DNA from: Diphasiastrum complanatum
Lineage: Eukaryota; Streptophyta; Lycopodiopsida; Lycopodiales; Lycopodiaceae
DNA length: 64,000 nucleotides
Reading direction: 5' to 3'
Assembly: GCA_029204225.1 (NCBI GenBank)
Contig: CM055096.1
Span: 47,251,079 to 47,315,078 of the forward strand
The notes under the pieces are model-generated. The model had not been told where the DNA came from. It worked only from the letters and a program-made list of their open reading frames with translations, and made no database searches. Both the position numbers and the translations under genes were made by a program. Positions 11,467-22,667 of the stretch are shown in pieces (within the stretch, counting starts at the first letter, position 1; each line of letters starts with the position of its first letter).

Positions 11467-12535
11467 CGTAGATTATGAAGAAACATTTGCACCCATGGCC
11501 AAAATGGTCACCATAAGGTTAATTCCTAGCACTTGCTTCATATTTTGGTTGGATGCTTTTCCAAATGGATGTTTCTGATGCATTCCTTAATGGTTATTTG
11601 GAGGAGGACATCTTCATGGAGCAGCTCCAAGGTTTCATCCAGCTCGGGATGGAAGATAAAGTGTGTCATCTTCAAAGGAGTTTGTATGGCTTGAAGCAAG
11701 CATCAAGGTCTTAGAGGTTCAGATTTCATCTTCATTAGTCAATCTAAGTATGCTCAAAGTTTGCTCAATAGATTTAAGATGCAAGATTGCAAGTATGTAG
11801 AAACACCAATGGACTTAGATGTAAAAGTGCTCAATGAAGGTGATGAAGGATCCTTCATGGACATCACTCTTTATAGGCACTTATAGGCTCATTGATGTGG
11901 ATTACCATTACTAGACCTGATTTATGCTTTAGTGTGTGTAGGCTAAGTCAATACATGCAAGATCCATTGGTCATACATTGGAAAAGTGCAAAAAGGAGCT
12001 TAAGAGACCTCTCGGGCACTCTAGATCATGGAATTATCTATAGAGGGGATATAATTGATTTGCATGCCTTTAGTGACTCGGATTTTGCAGGTCATAAGAG
12101 GAATAGAAAGTCCACAAGTGCCTATGCAACATTTATTGGTGGAGGGGTTGTTTATTGGTTGTCAAAAAAAACAAGAAACCATCTCACTTTCTTCTTCCAA
12201 GGTCGAGTATAAAGCTCTCACAACAACTAAAAAGGAGCTTCTTTGGATCAAAAGGCTACTAATGGAGCTGAAGGTCATGAGTTTATTTGTTGTTCCAATC
12301 AATTACAATGACAATATTTTAGCCCAACACCTTGCAACAAACCCAATCTTCCATGCAAGGTCAAAGCATATTGAGATCTCTCATTGTGAGAGAAAAGGTG
12401 CAATCTAAGGAGGTATCTTTGGAGCATAGTGATTGTGTTGCTGATATCCTCACTAAACCACTTCAAAGAGCTGAATTTGTGAATATAATATCAGCCCTTG
12501 GGTTGATAAGCAAGACTATGTTATCTACAAACTAA
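11467..12535 (+). pseudogene. Ty1/copia RT-RNase H remnant, YVDD deleted
   Basis: Plus-strand pol fragment. It opens with the RT palm (DYEETFAPMAKMVTIR-like, then FQMDVSDAFLNGYLEEDIF and RSLYGLKQASRS). At about 11712 it jumps directly to the region after the active site (SKYAQSLLNRFKMQDCKYVETPMDL), so roughly 90 residues including YVDD are deleted. RNase H follows in shifting frames: DSDFAGHKRNRKSTSAYATF (12072-12130), SSSKVEYKALTTTKKEL, NDNILAQHLATNPIFHARSK, and VADILTKPLQRAEF ending at 12535. Its 3' LTR follows at 12546. The family is close to elements C and E. Confidence 0.88.
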
Positions 12536-12545
12536 TTGTGAGGAG

Positions 12546-13235
12546 TGTTGAATTTACACAAGCTAGTTTGGTTTTACCACTTGTAAATTGTAATGTGGCC
12601 ATGTTGTGGGATGTCACATGTGCCAAAAAGCATAGGATACTTTTCACAAGTCTTATTCCTAACCTAGATTTGGAATAAAACCTTTGAAATGAGGCCAAAA
12701 TGTGCACAGATAGGCTAGAGATGTTTTGAGCTAAAAATAGCAATTTTTACATCGTTTTTGGATCTCAAGATCTCGACCCCCAATTAGAGTGGATCTTATG
12801 ACCTATTAGGTTAGACACTAAGGTTTTAGTTTATGGATGGATCAGATGTAGCCCTAAATGCTCAAATCCGAGGCACTTATGTACATAAATATGTGATGGA
12901 TTTGCCATCCAATTATGAGCAAATTTGAGATCTTCCTTCATGACTAGTTTTGCTCTACAATTTGCTTGATGATTTCTATTGGCATTTGGTTTTACGTAAT
13001 AATTAGAAGGATTGGAGGGTGCTGGTACAGTACACAGGCTACAGTAGGCCGTGCATCCACACGTGTGAAAATTTTTGCATGATTTTGGAGCCATAAAGTG
13101 GAGTTCAAGCCAAGATAAGCTAGAAATCAATAGATTGATTTGTGCTCTAGCTATTCGATCTTGATTGGATCTTAATAAGGTGCGTTCTCCATCATTTCTA
13201 GGATCACTTGGACTTATTTTGCTGTATTTTCAACA
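12546..13235 (+). repeat. 3' LTR of the 11467-12535 copia remnant
   Basis: After the purine-rich TTGTGAGGAG comes TGTTGAATTTACACAAGC at 12546. The inverted terminus TTCAACA ends at 13235, giving a 690-bp LTR close to the 655-701 bp LTRs of elements C and E. It contains the palindrome CACACGTGTG at 13058-13067, also found in those LTRs. The right boundary rests on the inverted terminus alone. Confidence 0.65.
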
Positions 13236-13570
13236 TTAATCAAGCAAAACAACCAAATACTAGTTGACATTTTTCACACTTAAGACCATTGTTCTATGGT
13301 TACCTCTTCATTTGAGTTTTTTTTATTAAAAATAGGATAAAACAAATTTTCTTTGTGAGATTATACTATATATACTATGTAGGCTCGATTTGAACTTCAC
13401 GACCTAGTGTCATTTTGAGTGTCATGAAGGGAAGCACAAATCAGTATTCAAGAAACTTCTTCGAGGGTTTCCCTCCAATTTCTTGAATTATCTAGTTGTC
13501 AGTTTTTTAGAATTCTTGCCTTTTGAGTCATGTATCTCAATTTGCTTGTGAGCAAAATATTACAAATTTA

Positions 13571-14128
13571 CATTAGTAAATTATGTTTTTAACTCAATAA
13601 AGCTATGTAACCTAAGCTTTATATGGATCGCCCTTCTTTTCTACACAAAATTCTTGCATTTGATAGCAATGAACCAAAAAAAAATTTCTATTTTAAAAAA
13701 ATTGTTTGTTTTTTGTCGGTTCCATTCCTATACTTTGTCGACTTTCCCAAAAACTAGCACAAATTATAATGAATGCAAGTGAATTTTATATAGCTGTACT
13801 TGAGTTTAAGAGAGCCTATACTAATGATAATCTACATTAGTAAATTATGTTTTTAACTCAATAAAGCTATGTAACATAAGCTTTATATGGATCACCCTTC
13901 TTTTCTACACACAAAGTTCTTGCATTTGACAGCAATGAACCAAAAAAAAAATTCCATTTAAAAAAAATTGTTGGTTTTTTGAAAGTCATCGTTTTGTAAG
14001 TTTCTATGAACTTGATTTTCAAAGAAAGATGTCGGTTCCATTCCTATACTTTGTCGGCTTTCCCAAAAACTAGCACAAATTATAATGAAATCAAGTGAAA
14101 TACTTGAGTTTAAGAGTGCCTATACTAA
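13571..14128. repeat. Tandem duplication of about 264 bp
   Basis: The segment starting CATTAGTAAATTATG at 13571 is repeated from 13835, sharing TATATGGATCRCCCTTCTTTTC, GACAGCAATGAACC, and TCGGTTCCATTCCTATACTT. The second copy carries about 50 extra bases (near 13980-14030). No coding potential is seen. The 300 bases before it hold nothing recognisable. Confidence 0.85.
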
Positions 14129-14143
14129 TAATAATGTAACTTT

Positions 14144-14168
14144 GGGGGAGGGGGAGGGGGGGGGGGGG
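14144..14168. repeat. G-tract, potential G-quadruplex
   Basis: G5-A-G5-A-G13 on the plus strand is an almost pure guanine block. Confidence 0.9.
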
Positions 14169-14169
14169 T

Positions 14170-16430
14170 GTTCCTAAGATATTACACTCAAGAAAGCCAT
14201 GAACTTCAGGGGAGTAATGCATGCGGGGCTCAATAAGAAGGGTGTTAGAATGTTGTGGATTATAAAGTGCTTAAAAAAATATTGAGAGATTTACACAAGG
14301 TTCCTTCCTATAAGGGATTGAGGGCAATTAGAAATTTATAATAAGAAATTTGAATCTATGCTATCAAAAATTGGCACATGTATCCAATGGAAATACATGA
14401 TATAAGGATGTCTACTTTGGGAGCAGTTGCTCATGAGGCTTGAAAGTTGAGTGCATTTCCCATCACCCTAGCTATAGACTCTAGAGTTAGTTGCCAGCAG
14501 CCAAAGCCTCCCTGAAAACGTTTGTTGGCATGAAAGGTCTGATGATGATGGTGGCGTGATGCCATGCTATTGTAGTACAACAGCCTACTACACCTGTCCT
14601 AGCCTCCAACGTATGCAGCAACCCTCGAGGAGATTCTTCCCACGCCAGAATATCAATCAGCGTAGGTAATAACTTTTCACATCCCCCTTAACGTCCTATT
14701 CTCCACGAATCTCAAAGACAAAAACAAGAGATGATGATCATTAATCATGGGGGCAAGGCGAGGAAATGGCATGGCTTACGTCCGTCGTGACTCGCCCACC
14801 TTAAAACTTGAACGGTTTTATGCGTGGATTTCAATCATAACCGATTCGACTCTCGCCATGCTTGTAATTTGTAGTATGTACCTTCTTCACTCTCATGCAG
14901 CAGCTGAGGCACCCCAGCCAGCAGGCAGGGCTGCTTGCAGTGCTTTGCTTTCGATAGTCTCCTTAAGGCTAATGGGTAACACTGCACAGTCTCTTCATTT
15001 CTTGTATTGCCAAACGTTTTTCTCGTCTGTCCTCCATCCAGCAGCCAGCTCCTTCGGAGTTCAGAGTGCAAGCTTTATTCAGTCTCTGCAGTTTGAACTA
15101 ACTAACTACCAACAATTTAGGCTAAACACATCAACCTCGTGAATCGCCCACCGTGCCCTCTTCCAGGGCCGATCCAAGTCCTATTGGATCTGTGTTACTA
15201 GCAGGCTGCGGCCAGCTATTAGACAATGCATGCCATTGCATGGCATTGGGCAGGCACGGGGGAAAGCCAAGTAGGATGGAAGGAATTAGAACTTAGAACT
15301 AAACTGGTGAAGGCTCGGGACTCGGGAGTCAAGAGATTGATCCGTGATGACGAAAAAATATTCGTACTGTGAATACTCAATAGTTGCGGACAGGGACGCA
15401 GGGACTTCGGGCTGAGGGTCTGTGGGTTTGGGTGATGACACACGTCCGGATTTTGTACAAATCTTATGATTATAATATAGCATCACATCGATTTGACAAC
15501 TCTCCCGCACTTATAGTTATTGCTGCCATCATGCTCTCACTCTCTCTCTCTCTCTCTCTCAGTCTCTCGTGACTTTGGTCCCGGTTATAAAGCTCCCCAC
15601 AGGGCCACAGGCCCACACGCGAGATCATGAGATCAGGCTAGGAATTTGAAGGGGCAGGCTGCTGAATCCTCTCCCCCACCTCATCTATCAAATCATGAAA
15701 ATTGTACTGCATTATGACCTTCAATATGATGTGCCATTTCCTATGATCGATCCCTTCTTTTTGCAGTGAGTTTTCAGCATAGATTTATTCTGATAAATTC
15801 CAAACTTCCAAAGTTAAACCTTCGAGCCAGACTTAGCTAGTTATTCACATTTCCATCATGAAAGCGGAAATTTGGAACTGAGCTTCAATTGCAATTTGCC
15901 ATGTGCTTTCGTGAGCAAGACATGAAAGCCTTTTGTAAAGGCATTGTTGCTTTTACCGAAGTACAAGATTGCATGAAATCATTCATTAGTAATGTATTTG
16001 CACGTTCATGATTAGGTTCATAATTGAGCCAGGGATTGGAATTTAGCACAACGAAACGTTTAGCCCAACAACAAGCAATTGCTCCAATCATTCAATGTAT
16101 TCGCAAAACTGCAACAAAATTTGGATGAAGCCTGCGCGCAACATTGCTCATGATTTTTCTTTATGTCGTATGTGTAGCTCCCTGAATCAATTTAGAACGT
16201 AGCTTGATCAGCCCTGAAGAGAGTGAAGAAAGTTTTCTTCTTATTCTATTTGTATTACGTGAAAACAATAAAAACAGAAAACTGTACAATCCAACCTGCA
16301 CTCCATGGAATATAGAACCATACTATGATGTTCTTCCTACTGCACTCCATGGAAGATACAACTTCGTATGATGTTGATAAGCTACATTATCTTAGTGAAT
16401 ATAGAAGTAGTTAGTATGATCTTTATGTAT
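14170..16430. other. Unassigned region, no supported gene
   Basis: This is the only long part of the window without recognisable transposon protein or LTR. GC is a little higher (about 14450-15700), and a CT microsatellite lies at about 15539-15561. An open frame at 14747-15142 (131 codons, Met start) has no recognisable motif and no supporting context, so I do not call it a gene. The CT tract and the sequence around 15600 could be a promoter or 5' leader of a host gene, but nothing proves it. Confidence 0.35.
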
Positions 16431-16435
16431 TATGG

Positions 16436-16830
16436 AAGGAGCCGGGCACAGGCCATTCTGCCGGTAAGGATTATCAGAATTTTTTTAGGCGAGCCCCGGT
16501 TTGGATTTTCAAAATTTTTTAGGCTCGGCCCCTCCATTGCGTAATGGATTTTTGGACCCTTTTTAAACCAATCCTTAGATGCCACGTGGCAGGTGCAAGC
16601 AGAATCAGCACTAAAAAAATTTGAGACCAATCTGATGCTGCCACGTGGCAGACGCAGGCAAAATTTGCACTTATTTTTTTAAAAGAAAAAACAGGTGACT
16701 ATTCTGCTTTTTAATCTGTTCAGAAATGGGCAGAATAGTCACCAAAAATCCATTACGTGAGGGGAATGCTTTGCCCGAGGGCCTTTTGTGCTTCGGAGGG
16801 AGCTCGCCCAAGGGCTGGGCCAGACATGTA
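16436..16830. mobile_element. Foldback (inverted-repeat) element candidate
   Basis: The segment folds on itself. GCGTAATGGATTTTTGG (about 16541-16557) is inverted as CCAAAAATCCATTACGT near 16742-16758. An inner pair of 14-base arms is perfect: GGTGACTATTCTGC (16694-16707) and GCAGAATAGTCACC (16730-16743). Outer parts are also loosely inverted (GGCTCGGCCCCTCC against GGAGGGAGCTCG and GGGCCTT). Two copies of TGCCACGTGGCA lie in the loop side. No transposase is encoded, so a non-autonomous MITE or foldback DNA element is the best reading. Ends and target duplication are not resolved. Confidence 0.45.
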
Positions 16831-16959
16831 CAGAAATGCCATGTCTGAAATATTTCCCCCACAAAATGCCATTTGTGAAAATATTTAATCTCAATTTTCA
16901 TACATAAATTTTGGACGAAATTGCTGATGCTTTCACTCATGGATACATGGATATAAATT

Positions 16960-17880
16960 TTGGACCAAATGAGTGTTTAATTCAATATCAAGCAAATTTT
17001 GCCTTTGAAGATACCTTCAAAATACAAAGAAAAAGTGAAGACTTGGCGTTACGATGACAAACTATCGCAGCTATTGAGTATTCACAATAGAAATGGAAAG
17101 CTCAATGCTAAGGATGAGCTTGCTACTTAACAAAAGTATATAAGACTCAAGAAAGGCTATTTATTAGATGTCTCAAATCTTAGTGATAGATCTTCATTTA
17201 GTTTTGTAATCATGTCTAAATTTTGAAAAAGTTCCATAAATATGACGGTCATCTTTGTTATGATATTGGTATATTGTTGTGACTATTTGCTAAAAAGATG
17301 ACGTGTCATTCCTATGTGAAGTTGAGCATTAAAATTAATTTTTTAAAACTTTACTTCTTCTAATTTGTATTTTTATTTTTTTTAAATGTCTTACATAAAG
17401 CAAAGCTTCTCTTGATGTATAGATCACCTTGTTTTTTGGTTGGACCTTGTCTCTCCTAGAGACAAGATCACTATGCGTTATAATGTCTCCCCTAGACATT
17501 ATAACATATAGTGACAACTGAAGTCTTCTAGAATATGAAAGAGATGTATTCTCCCCCGTTATCTGACCTCAGTGCTTTTATTCGTTTGTCAGTTTGATTT
17601 TCTGCACGCTCTTTGAATTGTCTGAACTTGATGAAAGCCCGCCCCTGTAAGTCCTGTCCCATCCAAAGACTCAAATTTAATCTGAAATAGCTCCCCCTTG
17701 ATGATCACCCTGTCATCCTGCAGTCCATCCCTATCAAGTGTGAAAAATCAGATCTAAAACATACTTAATGGATCTCAAATATCTTGACCAGATTTGGATG
17801 CACATCTAGATTTAGCTACAAGATAGAAATGATCAATTTTGGCATGCTAGAATTGCATAAATCACAAATCTTTGGGCTGA
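16960..17880. other. Non-coding stretch, no gene recognised
   Basis: AT-rich. On the minus strand the stretch after 17520 shows a trace of copia integrase wording (codons near 17530-17620 similar to the ALRSDNSGEY region), too decayed to place. Confidence 0.3.
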
Positions 17881-17885
17881 AAGGT

Positions 17886-18672
17886 TATCACAAAAGATGA
17901 TTGGACTCTTTGAAAAAATTCAGCAATTGAAAATACATTACCATCATGTTGATCCAAAGCAGATCCTTTGTGCATGAAGTCAAGGCTTTGTACTCGGCCT
18001 CACCAGAAAATAATGAGATTGTTGTTTGTTTCTTCAACATCCATGAGATAGCTCCATCACCTATGAAAATAGCACTTATGTATTTGCTATCCATTTGATC
18101 TCCAACAAACTCCAAATATGAAAATCCATACAATTAGGTGATGATCCTCCATAAACAATGCCAAAATCTCTAGAACCCGAGATGTACCTCAATACTCTCT
18201 TGCCTAGCTTCCAATGCTCCACACTAGGATCATGCATAAATTGACTTAATCTACCAACACAATAGCTAAGATCAAGTCTTGTGATTGTCAGATATATGAG
18301 TGAACCAATTAGCTTCCTATAGAGAGTAATGTCCTCGAAGGACCTTTCATTACCTCTTATAGTGAGCTTTACATTTGACTCCATTGGTGTATCACAAGAT
18401 TTAGCATATACCATATGAAATCTTTTTAGGATAGAATTAGCTAATTCTCTTGACAAATGAAATTAGATTGAGAAGTTCTAAATACCTCTATTCCCAAGTT
18501 ATAATGCAAAAGACCAAGGTCATGCACATCAAACTCTTGTTTTAGTGCAATCTTGATATCATCAATATCTTAACTGTTGCCTCCACTCAAAATGATATCA
18601 TCCACATAGATTAGAAGAATAGTAACATCATTTCCAACAAATCTATAGTAAAGTGAATGATCTTACAGATTT
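17886..18672 (-). pseudogene. Ty1/copia RT-RNase H fragment (family C)
   Basis: Minus-strand pol fragment close to element C. From the right: the active site LLIYVDDIILSGG (near 18590-18625), a damaged LGIEI stretch, ANSILKRFHMVYAKSCDTPM, NVKLTIRGNERSFEDITLYRK, LTITRLDLSYCVGRLSQFM, and VLRYISGSRDFGIVYGG. A frame change near 18120 leads into RNase H pieces (FVGDQMDSKYISAIF, GEAEYKALTSCTKDLLWI). It stops near 17886 at SNHLL, before the last catalytic Asp. Confidence 0.9.
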
Positions 18673-19280
18673 ATTTGTCAATAAAGGCCTAAATAGTGTT
18701 TGTACTATTTTTGGCAAGTAGATAAATGGATGAGGTCGGATTTTTAATTGGCTAGATTTGATACATTACATCTAGACTAGAATTTCTAGGTTTTTTTATG
18801 AAGTACCAAGAAGTTACCATTTAGGACAAGTTTAGGGAAATTGGCCAAATGACATTTTGGCAGCTATAAATAGCATTACCAGCATGAAAAAAGTTGTTAG
18901 AAATTAGAGTTGATCTGATTTATTTTTTATAAGCTTCAAATTTGATAATGTAACTATTGTACAATTAGTCAAATTTACTGTATTCAGTTGATAGCGTCTA
19001 TCACCAAAAGAAACGACACTAAGAAGCATCTTAGGAAATCGGACTCCATATGGGATATCGGCAGTCCGATGGCATAAGACAGCCAAGTTCCTTCAATCGG
19101 AGCTTCGGGGAAGATCATAATGATCGTTGTAAGGGAATTCTAGGAAGACATCCGAAGAAACTTGCATTTTCGGTGGTTTCAGAGAAATCATTAGTGGTGG
19201 CCTCATAATTCACTGTGTGGACAACCATTTGGCGCAACGGGGCTTGCATGGGTATGCAAAGTGTTAAATTTCAATGGTCA
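18673..19280. other. Non-coding stretch, no gene recognised
   Basis: No protein motif on either strand. A TATA-like GCTATAAATAG lies near 18860, which could be a remnant LTR promoter. Confidence 0.3.
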
Positions 19281-20151
19281 TGTTCAAATCAGTTGATAAT
19301 GAGCATATTGAAAAACTCTATATATACTTATTCTTGGAAAACACAAAAAATTATGAAGGCTCAAATTTCAAGCAAAGGATCGAAAATTCAGGATTGAAAT
19401 TTTCTGACCCAAGCATATTTTCCAACCCAACGTCATTCTTGTCAAAGAGAGATTTTTCGATTCTGGGTCGGGTCGGAACGGTTCTAATTTTTATGACCCT
19501 GAATTGGATCGGATCGGGTCTGATTTATCTGGGCGTCTTCGACCTTGGATCTCGGATCGGATCGGGTCTAATTTATCCACCCTTTGTATAAATTTGACCC
19601 AGTGTATAAATTTTGACCCTTTGTATATATCCGACCCAATGTAAAATTCTGACCCTTTGTAAAATTTCGACCCTATGTAAAATTTTGACCCTTTGTATTG
19701 TCGACTCGAAAATCCAACCCACGTCGAGACGTTGACAGTCTGCCTACTTCTGTACATAACTCTCTGACAAAAAATGATGACTATGTATTGCAGAAGTGAT
19801 GTAGTTAATCAAGTAGGTTAAAACCAACTTTCAATGTACTGATCATTTGACTTCCAATCATCAAGGAAGATCTGCATTGGAGTCAACACAGTGATCAAGC
19901 TATTATCCTGCAGGCGTTTTGTTGTAAATAGTTAAGTTCAGTTTTCAGTTTTTTAGCTATCTATCAACTAACTCAGCTGAAGCAGTTTTCGCCTACAGTT
20001 TTTTTGTGTCCAGCTTCATGCATTGTACTTATGTTTCTGATATCAATCTGAGTTCATGGTTCCACTACTGCTCTATTCTATTTGCACATTGTAATATCTG
20101 ATTCATCTTGAACTCGATCTTTACTGGTAATTGTTGCATTTTCGATCCACA
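19281..20151 (+). repeat. Family J LTR, copy 1
   Basis: A segment of about 871 bp, homologous over its length to 44207-45112 and starting and ending alike (TGTTCAAA to CGATCCACA). It contains an internal tract of degenerate units based on GACCCTGGATCGGATCGGGTC, with two units against four in the other copy, then repeated GACCCTTTGTA phrases (about 19580-19700). No primer site follows and no clear polypurine tract precedes it, so it is best read as a solo or isolated LTR. Confidence 0.7.
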
Positions 20152-20213
20152 ACTACCTTGTTACATACCTATGTAACTAGCAGTACTTCAGACCCCTAAT
20201 AGTCCGTTTAGTG

Positions 20214-21247
20214 TTGGGGGCTAAATGGCAAGGTACCCTTAGGATTAAGGGTATGTGCCCTTGGAGAAGGACAGGCAAGTGACTATACCTTAGTCGGAGG
20301 TAATGGAGTCACGTGACCCTTGGATAAGGGGTACCCTTAGTATTAAGGGTAGGTGTCTTAGATTAAGGTACTAGTGTCCTTGGTAAAGGGCAGGTAGGTG
20401 TCTATGCCTTGGATGGAGGTATGGAACCTAGAGAGGTGTTAGAAATTCATTGGATGACTATTTTTCTAAACCTTGGGCCTCAACCTTGAACCATATCACT
20501 TTATTGGTCTAGGACCAAAGTATACCTGCACAACTTGGGCAATGGGACGTAGTAGGAGGGTGCCCTTCTAAAGTGTCCATTGAGTTCCCAACTCCCACAA
20601 GAAAGACATTCAAAGAGTCATAGGTTATGGAAGGAGTCTCTTGACCTTCCACAAGCCTATCTTGGAGATTTCTTAACTCCCCTAGGCTTCTCTCTCTCTC
20701 TCTCTCATTGGATGAGCATGGAACTCCATAGTGCATTGGAGGGGTCCATGGGCCATCTATATGAGGGTAGTAGGGCGCCCATTGGGGGGGAGAGATCTCT
20801 CTTGTTTGCTTTGCTTATGCTCTAGTGTTGCTACTAGTGTGTAGAGTGCTTTCTTGTGGTAGTATGCTTAAGGTTTGGATCTTGCTTATGGTATGGGACA
20901 TAAATAGGGTTTGGATCTTGAGAATGCTATGGAGTATTGTGGTATGCTTGTAATTTTTTATAATTAGCAAGGGGGTGCTAGATAGGTCTTGCTTGGAGCT
21001 TGGATCTAGCTATGGTTGGGTGGTGAATACTTGAGGCTAGCTTGCTATCTATCTTTGTGTTTAAAGAGTAGGGACACAGGTGGAGGAGAGATTTTGGAGG
21101 CTTGCAAATCCTTACTTGCAGGTGGAGGCATCCTACTTGGAGTTGGGGAGCATCTTGAAGCTTGCAGGTTGCTTGGAGGACATTTGGAGGCTCTACCTTG
21201 GATTTGGAGGACTTCCTCACCTCTACTTGTAAAAGTGGTATCAAAGC
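20214..21247 (+). repeat. LTR-like segment with primer-site match
   Basis: TGTTGGGGGC at 20214 begins a segment that runs to TGGTATCAAAGC (21236-21247), a good match to the initiator tRNA-Met primer site. Near 20225-20400 are repeated phrases (TACCCTTAGKATTAAGGGTA, GGTAGGTGTCTA), and a CT9 tract lies near 20691-20706. No terminal CA is seen before the primer match, and the downstream 21262-21620 has no recognisable gag, so the family is unknown. Confidence 0.4.
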
Positions 21248-21659
21248 TAGACAAAGGATAGTAACCTTTCTAACCTTCTTCAAATTCTATTAAGATCACC
21301 AACTAAATTTTTTTGGGAAAGGTTACTGGCTTTTCTAGTTGTAGGAAGCTTGTAGTTGAAGTACCCAATGAATCTAGTTCTCTTTGGAAGACAGTTGTGA
21401 TGCTTATAGAATTGTTTAGGGGCTGATTTTTTATCATGTTAGAGAAGTTTTAAAGTGGGCTTTGTTTTTTTTAAAAGTTTTGAAAAAAGATTTGTGGGAT
21501 GGTTAGAGGAAGTTTTCCTCTACATACACAAACTTTTTTTTGCAAATTGATTGACTCTAACTATGTGTTTTGATCAAAACTAGTGTCTTTTTTTTTTGCA
21601 TACATGAAGCATTTGAAGTTCTGATTTTCATTTTGAAGTTTTGTTTTTCAGACCTGTAA

Positions 21660-21906
21660 ATCTGAAGATCAGATCTGAAAAGTGAGAAAAAATAGACATC
21701 ATTAACGAATCCTCTCTTTCACTCTCTACACCCTCACACTCATCCTCATTAGTAAGTTTAGCTTGCTTAGATTGGTTCTTCTTCTTGAAATAGTTTGATG
21801 CATAGTGTCCTTTCTTGCCACAGAAAAAACACTTGATCTTTGACAGGTTCTTCTTGCCACTGGATGTTGCAGCTTGTACGGACTGATCCTCAAATCGAAC
21901 CATCAT
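21660..21906 (-). pseudogene. Ty1/copia gag zinc-knuckle fragment
   Basis: Minus-strand frame with a CCHC knuckle whose last Cys is Tyr (CFFCGKKGHYASNY), preceded by RFEDQSVQAATSSGKKNLSK and followed by an acidic tail. This is the nucleocapsid-like end of a copia gag, as in elements E and G. It abuts a plus-strand gypsy integrase with only a few bases between. Confidence 0.75.
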
Positions 21907-21910
21907 AGAC

Positions 21911-22651
21911 TTGTTGAGAAGTTATGTAAGTGATGAAAAGACTCAATGGGAACACTATCTTCCTATACTAGAATTTGCTTACAATAACACACTTCATTCT
22001 TCTACTGGCAAAGCGCCTTTTGAAGTAATGTATGGAAAACCTATTGTGCCTCCTGTATTAAGGACTAAAGAAAAGATATTTTTCTCAGATGAATTTGTCC
22101 AGGATTATCAAGACACCTTTTCAAGGGTTCAGCAATCCATTGCAAGTGCACAACAGAAATAGCAGAAAAGCGCAAATTTGCGTTCGAGGGCAATCAAGTA
22201 CGAAGAAGGGGAACTAGTTCTCCTAAAATTTGAAAAGAAAAGGCTTAGGGAAAAAAAGGGCAGCATGAAACTTTACCCAAAACTAGCCCAAAAGTATTAT
22301 GGACCTTTTAAAGTCAAGAAAGTAATCAATGAGGTTACATGTGAACTTGACTTACTTATTACTTGGAAAATCCATAACAAATTCCATGTAAGCTTGCTAA
22401 AGAAATTCAATGGTCCAGAACCTAAAGGACTTACAAATTCCGAACCTCCAGAAGTTCAAGGAATTGAAGAAATCCTTCAACCTGAGCAGATCTTGATGCA
22501 CAAGACAAGAACGGGAAGAAAGGAAATAACTTCTACATTATATCTCTTCAAGTTTAAAAACTATACTACTACGGATGCAAGATGGATGGAAGAAGAATTT
22601 TTCCAAGAATATCCAGAAATTTTAAATGTTTATTTGAGAAATGTCCGTTGA
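21911..22651 (+). pseudogene. Ty3/gypsy integrase C-terminus with chromodomain-like tail
   Basis: The only clear Ty3/gypsy protein here. The end of the integrase core is WEHYLPILEFAYNNTLHSSTGKAPFEVMYGK, followed by a basic linker (KYEEGELVLLKFEKK) and the GPY/F region (YPKLAQKYYGPFKVKKV). Then come FHVSLLKKF and a tail resembling a chromodomain (LYLFKFKNYTTTDARWMEEEFFQEYPEIL). The chromodomain would direct integration to chromatin marks in chromoviruses. A single in-frame stop lies at 22160-22162 between the two open parts. Everything upstream (gag, protease, RT, catalytic DDE) is missing. Confidence 0.9.
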
Positions 22652-22667
22652 GAACAACGCTTAATGC

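Noticed and set aside
14747-15142. 131-codon open frame with Met start in a GC-richer area
   Set aside because: No recognisable motif, composition bias or neighbouring exon evidence.
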